Part shown: positions 1 through 5,156 of the stretch, piece after piece
Numbering within the stretch: the first letter of the stretch is position 1
Layout of the letters: each line of letters opens with the position of its first letter
Origin: Planctomycetaceae bacterium
Lineage (GTDB): Bacteria; Planctomycetota; Planctomycetia; Planctomycetales; Planctomycetaceae
Direction of reading: 5' to 3'
NCBI GenBank assembly: GCA_016765335.1
Contig: JAESQE010000377.1
Span: 1-6,068, forward strand
Length of the DNA stretch: 6,068 nt
Translations under genes and position numbers: made by a program
The notes under the pieces: model-generated
What the model was told of the DNA's origin: nothing
Databases searched by the model: none
The model's input: the letters and a program-made list of their open reading frames with translations, nothing else

Positions 1-338
1 CTGAACGGGATCGTATGAGCCACCCGGCATCGATATTGAAGTAACCGATGTAGTTATTGAACGCAAAAAGTCTCAGCACTCGGCGACTATTTTGCTGGTG
101 GTTGCCAGTAAAATTATCGCCGAGAGTGAGACGTCCCCCCTCACATCGTAGTCGTCTATCGACTGACGATGCTCGCTCAAAAAAATTAAGTCTAGATCCG
201 AAGCTTAATAATATTGCGTTGAAGGGGCGGGCCTTTTATTGGAAATACCCATTCCGTAGATTGTCTTGCGATTAATAAATCAGTGCTCGAAGACAGGAAA
301 GCAAATCGTTTCCCTGCACCATTAATAATGCAACAGCA
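1..338. other. Gene-poor interval at window edge, possibly decayed coding sequence
   Basis: I see no convincing gene here. Short plus-strand frames exist but none has a start, ribosome site or recognisable domain. Bases 5-148 in frame 2 read as GIDIEVTDVVIERKK near the middle, vaguely like the strand pattern of CsrA (G-x-D-I-x-V-T-x-V-x-I), but a stop lies just upstream and the RLGI-EAP core of CsrA is absent. A run of six C at 135-140 sits where a shift would continue into frame 1, ending at a TAA at 187-189. Small inverted repeats occur at 126-144 (GTGAG/CTCAC), 150-164 (AGTCG/CGACT) and 294-316 (CAGGAAA/TTTCCCTG, one bulge). A weak stem AAGG/CCTT at 222-235 runs into TTTTATT and could be a minor terminator. 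The frame at 57-275 is Arg/Ser-rich and looks like chance. Confidence 0.3.
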
Positions 339-584
339 TTACGGGGCATTTAACCCGTCACGTTGTGCCTTCTGCTCTGTTTTGTATTCCTTGAGGGCAC
401 GCTGCAGATTGGGGAGCATTTCTTCTGGCCCTGGAGGGAAGTATTGAACATCATCAGTCAGATAGAATGCGGAAGGAAGAGTCTGACCACCCATTTGGGT
501 CTGGCAGCCTGTGAGCGAAGTTGTGCTCAGCAATCCTAAAAGAACCGCACACAGACTCTTTCCGAGATGTGCTTTGAAATTCAT
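339..584 (-). CDS. Small planctomycete-type lipoprotein, function unknown
   Basis: An 81-residue exported lipoprotein. The N-terminus has a Lys-containing n-region, a hydrophobic stretch (residues about 11-20) and a lipobox ending S-L-T-G-C with the lipidated Cys at 27, so signal peptidase II processing and membrane anchoring are expected. The mature part is short: a GGQTLPSAFYL segment, an acidic/aromatic DDVQYFPPGPE segment and a charged, probably helical tail. From memory this pattern recurs in planctomycete proteins of unknown role; I cannot assign a function. I start at the ATG at 584; an in-frame GTG at 593 would add three residues (MSG). An AGGA touches the ATG with no spacer, so neither start has a good ribosome site. 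The gene diverges from the murJ unit. A GATAAT-like -10 on the minus strand at 622-627 is a weak promoter candidate. Confidence 0.8.
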   Translation of the reverse strand: MNFKAHLGKSLCAVLLGLLSTTSLTGCQTQMGGQTLPSAFYLTDDVQYFPPGPEEMLPNLQRALKEYKTEQKAQRDGLNAP

Positions 585-663
585 TCCTGACACTCACTTT
601 AAATAGGAGAGAAGTGAAGTAATTATCACTCAATTCGATAAGGGGTGCTTGAAATGAATAGCC

Positions 664-718
664 TTATTAGGCCACAAGCTTATCCCAAAACTTATTACAG
701 TTTTCTATAGCCTAATAA
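664..718. repeat. Perfect 9-bp inverted repeat
   Basis: TTATTAGGC at 664-672 and GCCTAATAA at 710-718 are exact reverse complements separated by 37 bases. The left arm also takes part in a tight alternative hairpin, GCCT-TATT-AGGC at 661-672. Lying about 80-130 bases upstream of the lipoprotein start, it could be a paired operator or an RNA stem; no T-run follows on either strand, so it is a poor terminator candidate. Confidence 0.5.
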
Positions 719-724
719 TCGGTC

Positions 725-764
725 GTCAAAATCAATTTCTTTGGTAAAACCGGATTATTTTGAC
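725..764. repeat. 8-bp inverted repeat with nested small hairpin
   Basis: GTCAAAAT (725-732) and ATTTTGAC (757-764) are exact reverse complements, and GGT-AAA-ACC (743-751) lies inside the loop. It begins seven bases after the 664-718 repeat. Function unknown; a binding site or RNA hairpin are both possible. Confidence 0.45.
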
Positions 765-766
765 AT

Positions 767-779
767 AGAAAGGGTTTCT
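767..779. repeat. Short inverted repeat AGAAA-GGG-TTTCT
   Basis: A perfect 5-base-pair repeat with a 3-base spacer, two bases beyond the preceding repeat. On its own it is within chance expectation; it is listed because it is the third inverted repeat in about 115 bases. Confidence 0.3.
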
Positions 780-865
780 GGTGTCCCCTCTCTTTTAATG
801 TAGTGACATTGCTTACACCTGCCGTCGTGTCTCTTTTTTATCGCAAGAGAACTTCACAAAATATC

Positions 866-894
866 TTGTTGAGTTTACATGTAAGAGGTATAAG
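866..894 (+). promoter_or_regulatory. Probable sigma70-type promoter for the murJ unit
   Basis: TTGTTG (866-871) as -35 and TATAAG (889-894) as -10 are separated by 17 bases, the ideal spacing; they match consensus at 3/6 and 5/6 positions. Transcription would start near 901, giving a leader of about 150 bases before the ATG at 1053. The spacer contains the palindrome listed separately. Nothing else upstream of this gene pair matches as well. Confidence 0.5.
875..884. promoter_or_regulatory. Palindrome TTACATGTAA inside the promoter spacer, candidate operator
   Basis: A perfect 10-base palindrome lies entirely between the proposed -35 and -10 elements. A dimeric regulator bound here would block RNA polymerase directly, the classic geometry for repression, or could realign the elements if it distorts DNA. 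The regulator is unknown and not encoded in this window as far as I can tell. Confidence 0.35.
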
Positions 895-916
895 CACTGT
901 CTGTCCTTTCAGATTT

Positions 917-1004
917 TACGCAATCGCGTATTTGATCGTGCGTTAGATGTCTCCTACCCCCTTGTCAGTACAAGGCCACGATCAATCACGCAACGCAGTT
1001 TTTT
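917..1004 (+). promoter_or_regulatory. Structured leader upstream of the murJ unit, possible attenuator
   Basis: Between the proposed promoter and the first gene the RNA could fold extensively. TACGC-AATC-GCGTA forms a hairpin at 917-930. TTGATCGTG (932-940) pairs perfectly with CACGATCAA (977-985). Inside that loop CCTTGT-CAGT-ACAAGG (960-975) forms another hairpin. TGCGTT (939-944) can instead pair with AACGCA (992-997), one base before a run of six T (999-1004). The two long-range pairings share bases 939-940 and cross each other, so they would be alternatives or, if trimmed, an H-type pseudoknot. The second one with its T-run resembles an intrinsic terminator. I do not recognise a known riboswitch or leader class. 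Confidence 0.4.
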
Positions 1005-1052
1005 ATTGAGTCTGGTGTTACCTTCGAGTTAAAAACGGATTGAGTGCTCGTA

Positions 1053-1493
1053 ATGGCTGTTATTTCGAATGAGCAGGCTTCTAGCAAATTTAGTCTTCAT
1101 GCGATAAGCATTGAAGAGGCGTGCAGACATAAATGGATTGAAAGCGAAAAACAAGGTCGCGATCTCGGACACGAGGCAATCCGTCAGTGGTACTGCGAGC
1201 ACTGGTTGAAATATTGTAGAAGCAAGCGAATCGAGCATGTTATCGGTTGTCAGGCTTGGCAAGAGTTCGAAGATGGCCCCTCAAGTTTGATCTTAGCCCT
1301 TTTACAATCGAATGATTTATTGGTTCAGCTGATTGTTGATCGTCTTTCTCAGGGATGGGAAAATCTTGATGTGATTGTCTGGGGCATTACATGGGGGCTT
1401 CCTATGGAGCGAATTCAGGAAATTCTGCTCGAATTAAACATCAATTGTGCCCGATTCGATCCAGCGATCAGCTTGGAGACTCGGGGTGACTGA
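1053..1493 (+). CDS. Conserved-looking hypothetical protein, translationally coupled to murJ
   Basis: A 146-residue protein that I do not recognise. It has no signal peptide or membrane segment and looks soluble, mainly helical and cytoplasmic. It is unusually rich in tryptophan (seven, in contexts such as HKW, RQW, EHW, QGWENLD, ITWGLP) and has five scattered cysteines without a metal-binding spacing. The most distinctive parts are an N-terminal charged stretch (RHKWIESEKQGRDLG, about residues 25-39) and a C-terminal segment (QGWENLDVIVWGITWGLP). I chose the ATG at 1053; an in-frame GTG at 1044 would add three residues, and neither has a strong ribosome site. Its last 8 bases overlap the start of murJ, and the murJ ribosome site lies within its 3' end, so the two proteins are probably made together. 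A role connected with lipid II export or cell-wall growth is only an inference from position. Confidence 0.8.
   Translation: MAVISNEQASSKFSLHAISIEEACRHKWIESEKQGRDLGHEAIRQWYCEHWLKYCRSKRIEHVIGCQAWQEFEDGPSSLILALLQSNDLLVQLIVDRLSQGWENLDVIVWGITWGLPMERIQEILLELNINCARFDPAISLETRGD
1475..1488 (+). promoter_or_regulatory. Ribosome binding site and GTG start of murJ
   Basis: GGAG at 1475-1478 is followed after seven bases by GTG at 1486-1488. This favours 1486 over the earlier in-frame GTG at 1447, which has no such site and would give an N-terminus overlapping the upstream gene by 47 bases. The start overlaps the upstream TGA (1491-1493), which fits stop-start translational coupling. Confidence 0.7.
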
Positions 1494-3147
1494 TAGCCCG
1501 GCTTCTTCTGATTCTGAACAGAATTCTGCTAACGATGAAGACTTGCAAGGTGGATGGTTTTCCCATGTGCGCATGGTCAGCATCCTGACATTCTTGAGCC
1601 GCATGCTCGGATTAGTCCGTGATGTTGGGATGGCTGCTCTATTCGGCAATGGGCCGCTTCTGGATGCATTTACGCTTGCGTTTCGGTTACCCAACATGAG
1701 TCGCCGACTTTTGGGAGAAGGCGCCCTGACAACCGCTTTTTTGCCAGCGTATGTCAAAGAACTGAAGCAAGACCCGTTGCGAGCAAACCGCTTGGCTTCT
1801 GCAGTGCTGTTTATCTTACTGCTTATTCTCAGTTTCGTTGTTTTGGTAGGAGAATTGGGGCTGTATGGACTGGCTAGCAGTCATGTGCTTGGGACTTCGA
1901 GCCAATTGATTCTTTCGATGACAGCTTGGCTGTTGCCTTATGTGGTCTTGATTTGTCTTTCTGCACAGCTCACAGCGATTTTGCATTCACTCGGACATTT
2001 TGCGGTCCCGGCTCTTGTTCCGGTATTATTGAATGTTGTGTGGATCTTCGCGTTATGGGTGATTGTGCCTGGGGCAACAGGCCAGGAAACCCAAATCGCA
2101 ATCATTATTTCAGCGATTCTTCTCGGAGGCGTAGGCCAACTCATTCTGCCCTGGTGGGTTCTGCATCGCAAAGGGTTTCGCATTCAGACAAAGTGCACCG
2201 ATCAAATACCTCAGGCTGTTCGTGTTTTTCGCTCGATGCTTCCGATTGTGATTGGGCTATCGGTGACACAACTTAATGCCTTGTGCGATGGAGCACTCGC
2301 CTGGTGGTATGCCAGACCCGAGCAAGGCGAGTGGATTGCATCAGGAACAGCTTCTGCTTTGTACTATGGTCAAAGGTTGTATCAGTTTCCGTTAGGAGTA
2401 TTCGGGATCGCCTTGGGGACTGTGCTATTTGCCCGACTTGCACATCATGTGGAAGCCGGGAATCGAAAACAGATTAGCCAGGATGTAGCAGAAGGCTTGC
2501 GTTTGATGCTGACAATTGGCTGTCCAGCATCTGTGGGACTAATTTTGCTAGCCACTCCGTTGGCTGACTGCTTATTAAGACACGGACAATTTGATGCACA
2601 CGATGCTCAACAGACTGCTGCAACAATTGCAGCTTATGGGACTGCGATTTGGGCATTTTTAGGGATCTCATTAACACAGAGAGTCTATTATGCGTTAGGT
2701 GATGCTCAGACTCCGGTACGAATCGGATTGATTTGCGTGGCGATGAACCTGGCTTTGAACTTCTTGTTTATGAATTTTCTTGGTGGAGTGGGGCTGGCTT
2801 ATGCGACTGCGCTGAGTGCAGGTTGTCAGTTTCTGGGGCTGATTTATTTCCTGCGTGCCAAAATCGAACTTCACTTCACAACCGAAACGAGATCATTTTT
2901 CGGGAAAGTCCTGCTTTCAACCTTATTAATGGCTGCGGGATGTTGGGGGCTGGTTCAATGGTTTGGGGTCGAACCAGTCGGTTGGATGCGTATGTTGCGA
3001 TTGGTGGTTCCGCTCGTCTTCTCAGTATTTATTTACTGGGGACTGCTAAGAATATTCCGTATTCGAGAACTGGATTACATATTGGGCATTCAAAAAACGC
3101 TCGAAATAACGCCCAAACCATTGGAAAATGATGAACATCTGCGTTGA
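1486..3147 (+). CDS. murJ: Lipid II flippase MurJ (MviN family)
   Basis: A 553-residue polytopic inner-membrane protein of the MOP exporter superfamily that moves lipid II across the cytoplasmic membrane for peptidoglycan synthesis. After a Ser/Asp/Glu-rich tail (about residues 1-22) the family signature begins: SRMLGLVRD (residues 38-46), LLDAF (58-62), FRLPN (66-70) and SRRLLGEGALTTAFLP (72-87). R39, R45, D60 and R73/R74 correspond by eye to the E. coli cavity residues R18, R24, D39 and R52/R53. The segment YYGQRLYQFPLGVFGIALG carries R297, the likely equivalent of E. coli R270. The rest is a regular series of hydrophobic helices consistent with 14 membrane spans, and the length is close to the usual 510-550. 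It is intact. The overlapping upstream gene suggests one transcript; no clear terminator follows. Confidence 0.95.
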   Translation: MTDSPASSDSEQNSANDEDLQGGWFSHVRMVSILTFLSRMLGLVRDVGMAALFGNGPLLDAFTLAFRLPNMSRRLLGEGALTTAFLPAYVKELKQDPLRANRLASAVLFILLLILSFVVLVGELGLYGLASSHVLGTSSQLILSMTAWLLPYVVLICLSAQLTAILHSLGHFAVPALVPVLLNVVWIFALWVIVPGATGQETQIAIIISAILLGGVGQLILPWWVLHRKGFRIQTKCTDQIPQAVRVFRSMLPIVIGLSVTQLNALCDGALAWWYARPEQGEWIASGTASALYYGQRLYQFPLGVFGIALGTVLFARLAHHVEAGNRKQISQDVAEGLRLMLTIGCPASVGLILLATPLADCLLRHGQFDAHDAQQTAATIAAYGTAIWAFLGISLTQRVYYALGDAQTPVRIGLICVAMNLALNFLFMNFLGGVGLAYATALSAGCQFLGLIYFLRAKIELHFTTETRSFFGKVLLSTLLMAAGCWGLVQWFGVEPVGWMRMLRLVVPLVFSVFIYWGLLRIFRIRELDYILGIQKTLEITPKPLENDEHLR

Positions 3148-3409
3148 TAGCAAAATCCGCAATTTCGTCACAAGTTAAACCGGAACAGCTTCCGATATTA
3201 AAGATGGGGCCGATTGTTCTTTCAAGGACAATGTCGGTATGGGCTGTGGACACTGCAATTGCTGCCAGGCGATAAGGCATCGCTGTTTCGTAATGTGTCC
3301 ACATCGAAAATAAACAAGAGTGGTTCTCTTTAGTTACTGGATGACATCAGACATTCAGTCAAAGCGAACCCGGGTTGCGATTGGACATTCGAGAACGCAG
3401 GGGATTGGT
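3148..3409. other. Intergenic region after murJ with several inverted repeats
   Basis: No convincing gene lies between murJ and the thioredoxin-like gene. The plus strand can fold into several hairpins: CGGAA-CAGC-TTCCG (3181-3194); an 11-pair bulged stem at 3210-3237 (CCGA-TTGT-TCT / AGG-ACAA-TCGG, UUCA loop); the long stem at 3245-3303 listed separately; and AAGAG-TGGTT-CTCTT (3316-3330). None is followed by a clean T-run, so I cannot name an intrinsic terminator for murJ. A minus-strand frame running from 3304 into murJ is open but unsupported. Confidence 0.45.
3245..3303. repeat. Perfect 9-bp inverted repeat enclosing further hairpins
   Basis: TGTGGACAC (3245-3253) and GTGTCCACA (3295-3303) are exact reverse complements. 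Within the 41-base loop lie the palindrome GCAATTGC (3255-3262) and the hairpin GCGAT-AAGGC-ATCGC (3269-3283). This is the shape of a multi-stem RNA with a closing helix, about 100-155 bases downstream of the murJ stop. I do not match it to a known RNA family. Confidence 0.4.
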
Positions 3410-3431
3410 TTCGGTATTTTGTGATACCGAA
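3410..3431. promoter_or_regulatory. Perfect 8-bp dyad TTCGGTAT-N6-ATACCGAA, candidate operator
   Basis: TTCGGTAT (3410-3417) and ATACCGAA (3424-3431) flank a six-base spacer, ending 46 bases before the ATG of the thioredoxin-like gene. The 22-base size suits a dimeric helix-turn-helix regulator, and it could equally be a leader hairpin. TTGGTT (3405-3410) and AATAAA (3430-3435) could be weak -35 and -10 boxes on either side, but at 19 bases their spacing is long. Confidence 0.35.
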
Positions 3432-3477
3432 TAAATCCTCCTTGCCAATTTTGAATGTTGAATCCATGGGGATTATG

Positions 3478-3945
3478 ATGCGTCAAACAGTTTTGTTATT
3501 TTGTGCATGTCTGTTTTTCAGTGCTTCGTTTGTAAACGCAGAGGGGATTTCCAAGTTAGACAGCAAAATTTGGCTACATGATATGCAAAAAGCACATCAA
3601 ATTGCGATCAGTGAAAACAAACCGATGTTGATTGTTTTCGGTGCAAGTTGGTGCAAATACTGCAAGAAGCTGGAAAACGAGACTTTATCTGACTCTCGCA
3701 TGGAGCAGTACATCAAACAGAATTTTATTCCTGTGCATCTCGACTTGGACGAAGAAAAGAACATTGGAAAGATTCTGGAAATCAAATCGCTGCCTTGTAC
3801 TATTGTGCTTAGCCCGAAAGCGGATCTGTTAGGAAAAATCGTTGGGTTCAAATCAGTGGAAGCAATGTACGAACAGTTGCAGAAAACCTTGAAAACAGAC
3901 ACCGTCTTTAGACAAGCTTCACAAAAGAATCGAAAATTGAAGTAG
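3478..3945 (+). CDS. Secreted thioredoxin-fold protein with CxxC motif
   Basis: A 155-residue protein with a type I signal peptide (MRQ, a hydrophobic stretch, then F-V-N-A cleaved after residue 21), so it should act outside the cytoplasm. The mature part is one thioredoxin-like domain: a helix (DMQKAHQIAISENKP), strand PMLIVFGASWCKYC with the redox pair C59/C62, strand FIPVHLDLDEE, and SLPCTIVL with the likely cis-Pro at 106, then the last helix. The layout resembles the thioredoxin_7/DsbD-gamma type that reduces or oxidises periplasmic disulfides. The WCKYC active site differs from the common WCGPC, and an extra Cys (C107) follows the cis-Pro. The ATG at 3478 is favoured by GGGGA at 3468-3472; ATGs at 3475 and 3466 and a GTG at 3421 are also in frame. 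Its partner is unknown. Confidence 0.85.
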   Translation: MRQTVLLFCACLFFSASFVNAEGISKLDSKIWLHDMQKAHQIAISENKPMLIVFGASWCKYCKKLENETLSDSRMEQYIKQNFIPVHLDLDEEKNIGKILEIKSLPCTIVLSPKADLLGKIVGFKSVEAMYEQLQKTLKTDTVFRQASQKNRKLK

Positions 3946-3983
3946 TTTCTATTTGTTTGGTGTGTTCAATTCGATGGCTTCAA

Positions 3984-4043
3984 AGATAGGCTGAACTTGA
4001 TTCTTCCGTGAAAACGGGGTATTAAGTTCAGCCTTTCTGTTTT
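3984..4043 (+). terminator. Long GAAA-capped hairpin with T-rich tail, probable terminator
   Basis: AGGCTGAACTT (3988-3998) pairs perfectly with AAGTTCAGCCT (4024-4034). The stem continues outward past one T-T mismatch (AGA 3984-3986 region with TCT 4036-4038) and inward by three more pairs. The apex is a second helix, CCGT-GAAA-ACGG (4006-4017), capped by a GNRA tetraloop. The tail TTTCTGTTTTG is T-rich. It starts 40 bases after the thioredoxin-like stop and most simply ends that transcript. The right arm overlaps a possible miaA promoter. Confidence 0.65.
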
Positions 4044-4051
4044 GTTATATA
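4022..4051 (+). promoter_or_regulatory. Possible extended -10 promoter for miaA
   Basis: TATATA at 4046-4051 is preceded by TGT (4043-4045), giving an extended -10 form. TTAAGT (4022-4027) is a weak -35 at 18 bases spacing, inside the right arm of the terminator hairpin. A start near 4058 would leave only about 11 bases of leader, consistent with the lack of a Shine-Dalgarno sequence before the ATG at 4069. Confidence 0.35.
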
Positions 4052-4068
4052 GATTCGATCTTGTTGTC

Positions 4069-5001
4069 ATGTCCATTGCACCTGAACTGCTTCATCAATG
4101 CTGGTTTCTGGCAGGCCCAACAGCTTGTGGAAAAACTGCTACTGCCATTGAGCTGGCTAAAAGTATTGATGCAGAAATCCTGTCTCTTGATTCAATGGCT
4201 ATTTATCGAGACATGGATATTGGCACTGCCAAGCCGACCGCGCAAGAACAATCGCAGATACCTCATCATTTGATTAACCTGATTAATCCCGAAGAAGAAT
4301 ACAGTCTCTCTCAATACATGGACCGAGCAGCTGAAGTTGTTCAGGACATTTTGGCGAGGAATAAAACACCTTTATTTGCTGGTGGGACCGGTTTGTATTT
4401 GCGATCCATATTGCGGGGTGTGTTTGAAGGCCCGCCCGCTGACTGGGATTTTCGAAACCGAGCCGAGCAGCAAGAGCTTGAAACGCCCGGCTATCTGCAT
4501 GCTGAACTTTTGAAATGTGATCCGCCCTCAGCAAAGAGGCTGCACCCTAACGATCAGCGAAGAGTCATCCGCGCACTGGAAGTCTTTCACCAAACCGGCA
4601 AGCAATTTTCTGCTCAACAACAGCAACCCGAACTCCCGCCCGAGTACCGCCCGGCAAAAGTGTTCTGGCTTCACCCCAATCGTCCCTGGCTGTATGCACG
4701 TATTAATCGACGAGTTGATTTGATGCTTGAGCAAGGTCTCATTGAAGAGGTGACTGAGCTGTTACAACGAGATCCTCCCCCGGGTCGAACCGCAGTTCAA
4801 GGCTTGGGCTACAAAGAAATCATCGAACATTTAAGGGACGGCGTGCCATTAGAGCAAACCATCGTTACCCTCAAAACTCGCACCCGCCAATTCGCAAAAC
4901 GCCAGCACACCTGGTTCAGGAATTTGAGTGAGTGCCAGGAAATCATGGTTGATGGCACCGAAACGGCAACAGCATTAGCCAAGAGAATTGAGCAGGCATA
5001 A
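4069..5001 (+). CDS. miaA: tRNA dimethylallyltransferase MiaA
   Basis: A 310-residue cytoplasmic enzyme that transfers a dimethylallyl group from DMAPP to N6 of A37 in tRNAs reading codons that start with U, the first step towards ms2i6A. All family landmarks are present: P-loop GPTACGKT (16-23), the catalytic-site DSMAIYRDMDIGTAKP (41-56), PHHLINLINPEEEYS, AGGTGLYLRSIL (104-115), RRVIRALEVF, QGLGYKEI (244-251) and the C-terminal TRTRQFAKRQHTWFR (270-284). The length is close to the 316 of E. coli. The P-loop has Cys where Ser is usual. I chose the ATG at 4069; an upstream TTG at 4042 is in frame but adds residues without family counterpart. There is no Shine-Dalgarno site. The gene has its own possible promoter and converges on the SGNH hydrolase gene. 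Confidence 0.96.
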   Translation: MSIAPELLHQCWFLAGPTACGKTATAIELAKSIDAEILSLDSMAIYRDMDIGTAKPTAQEQSQIPHHLINLINPEEEYSLSQYMDRAAEVVQDILARNKTPLFAGGTGLYLRSILRGVFEGPPADWDFRNRAEQQELETPGYLHAELLKCDPPSAKRLHPNDQRRVIRALEVFHQTGKQFSAQQQQPELPPEYRPAKVFWLHPNRPWLYARINRRVDLMLEQGLIEEVTELLQRDPPPGRTAVQGLGYKEIIEHLRDGVPLEQTIVTLKTRTRQFAKRQHTWFRNLSECQEIMVDGTETATALAKRIEQA

Positions 5002-5015
5002 GACGCCGTCTTTCT

Positions 5016-5069
5016 AAAACCGGTTCTCCCCCTTGGGAAGGGGGAGTTAGAGGGGGTTTTTAACCGTTT
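5016..5069. repeat. GC-rich palindromic element after miaA, likely dispersed repeat and possible terminator
   Basis: CTCCCCCTT (5026-5034) and AAGGGGGAG (5038-5046) form a perfect stem with a GGG spacer. A second AGGGGG (5051-5056) follows, running into TTTTT (5057-5061), and outer arms AAACCGGTT (5017-5025) and AACCGTTT (5062-5069) can pair with one bulge. So the C-run can pair with either G-run. From memory, this CTCCCCCTTGGGAAGGGGG type of motif recurs between genes in many bacterial genomes. It lies 15 bases after the miaA stop, and the T5 run may help end miaA transcription. Confidence 0.55.
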
Positions 5070-5084
5070 AATAACTCAACTGTT

Positions 5085-5114
5085 TTCAAGAAGTTCTGGC
5101 TTCAAGAAGTTCTG
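5085..5114. repeat. Two tandem copies of a 14-base repeat
   Basis: TTCAAGAAGTTCTG occurs at 5085-5098 and again at 5101-5114, separated by GC, so the period is 16. Each copy contains the near-palindrome AGAA-G-TTCT. It sits between the convergent ends of miaA and the SGNH hydrolase gene, where a promoter-type operator is not expected; it may simply be a slippage duplication. Confidence 0.6.
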
Positions 5115-5156
5115 AGATTCAACTTTCGGAAATTCCCCCAAAGGTATTTCGTCAAT

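Larger units (their letters stand above)
594..865. other. Divergent intergenic region, upstream part, rich in inverted repeats
   Basis: There is no gene here. It lies between the minus-strand lipoprotein gene and the plus-strand murJ unit, so it should hold control sites for both. Apart from the three inverted repeats listed separately (664-718, 725-764, 767-779), there is a 6-base-pair repeat TCTCTT/AAGAGA at 830-835/845-850 with a T-rich loop. On the plus strand the region is AT-rich without any extended open frame. Confidence 0.55.

Noticed and set aside
5..148. CsrA-like translational regulator
   Set aside because: Only a generic alternating hydrophobic pattern matches; there is no start codon region (MLVL-R) and no GIEAP core.
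57..275. Plus-strand open frame of 72 codons
   Set aside because: The product is Arg/Ser-rich without domain or signal, has no ribosome site, and starts inside another short open frame.
661..779. CRISPR array
   Set aside because: The repeats are inverted, differ from one another and are not regularly spaced, and no cas genes are near.
1447..1485. Thirteen extra residues at the murJ N-terminus from the GTG at 1447
   Set aside because: The GTG at 1486 has GGAG seven bases upstream, whereas 1447 has no ribosome site and would lengthen the overlap with the upstream gene.
1434..1757. Minus-strand open frame of 107 codons
   Set aside because: It lies antisense to the conserved N-terminus of murJ and is a shadow of that gene.
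3029..3304. Minus-strand open frame of 91 codons overlapping the murJ 3' end
   Set aside because: It overlaps murJ antisense by 119 bases, has no ribosome site before its ATG, and its translation shows no recognisable domain. A search hit to a conserved protein would change this.
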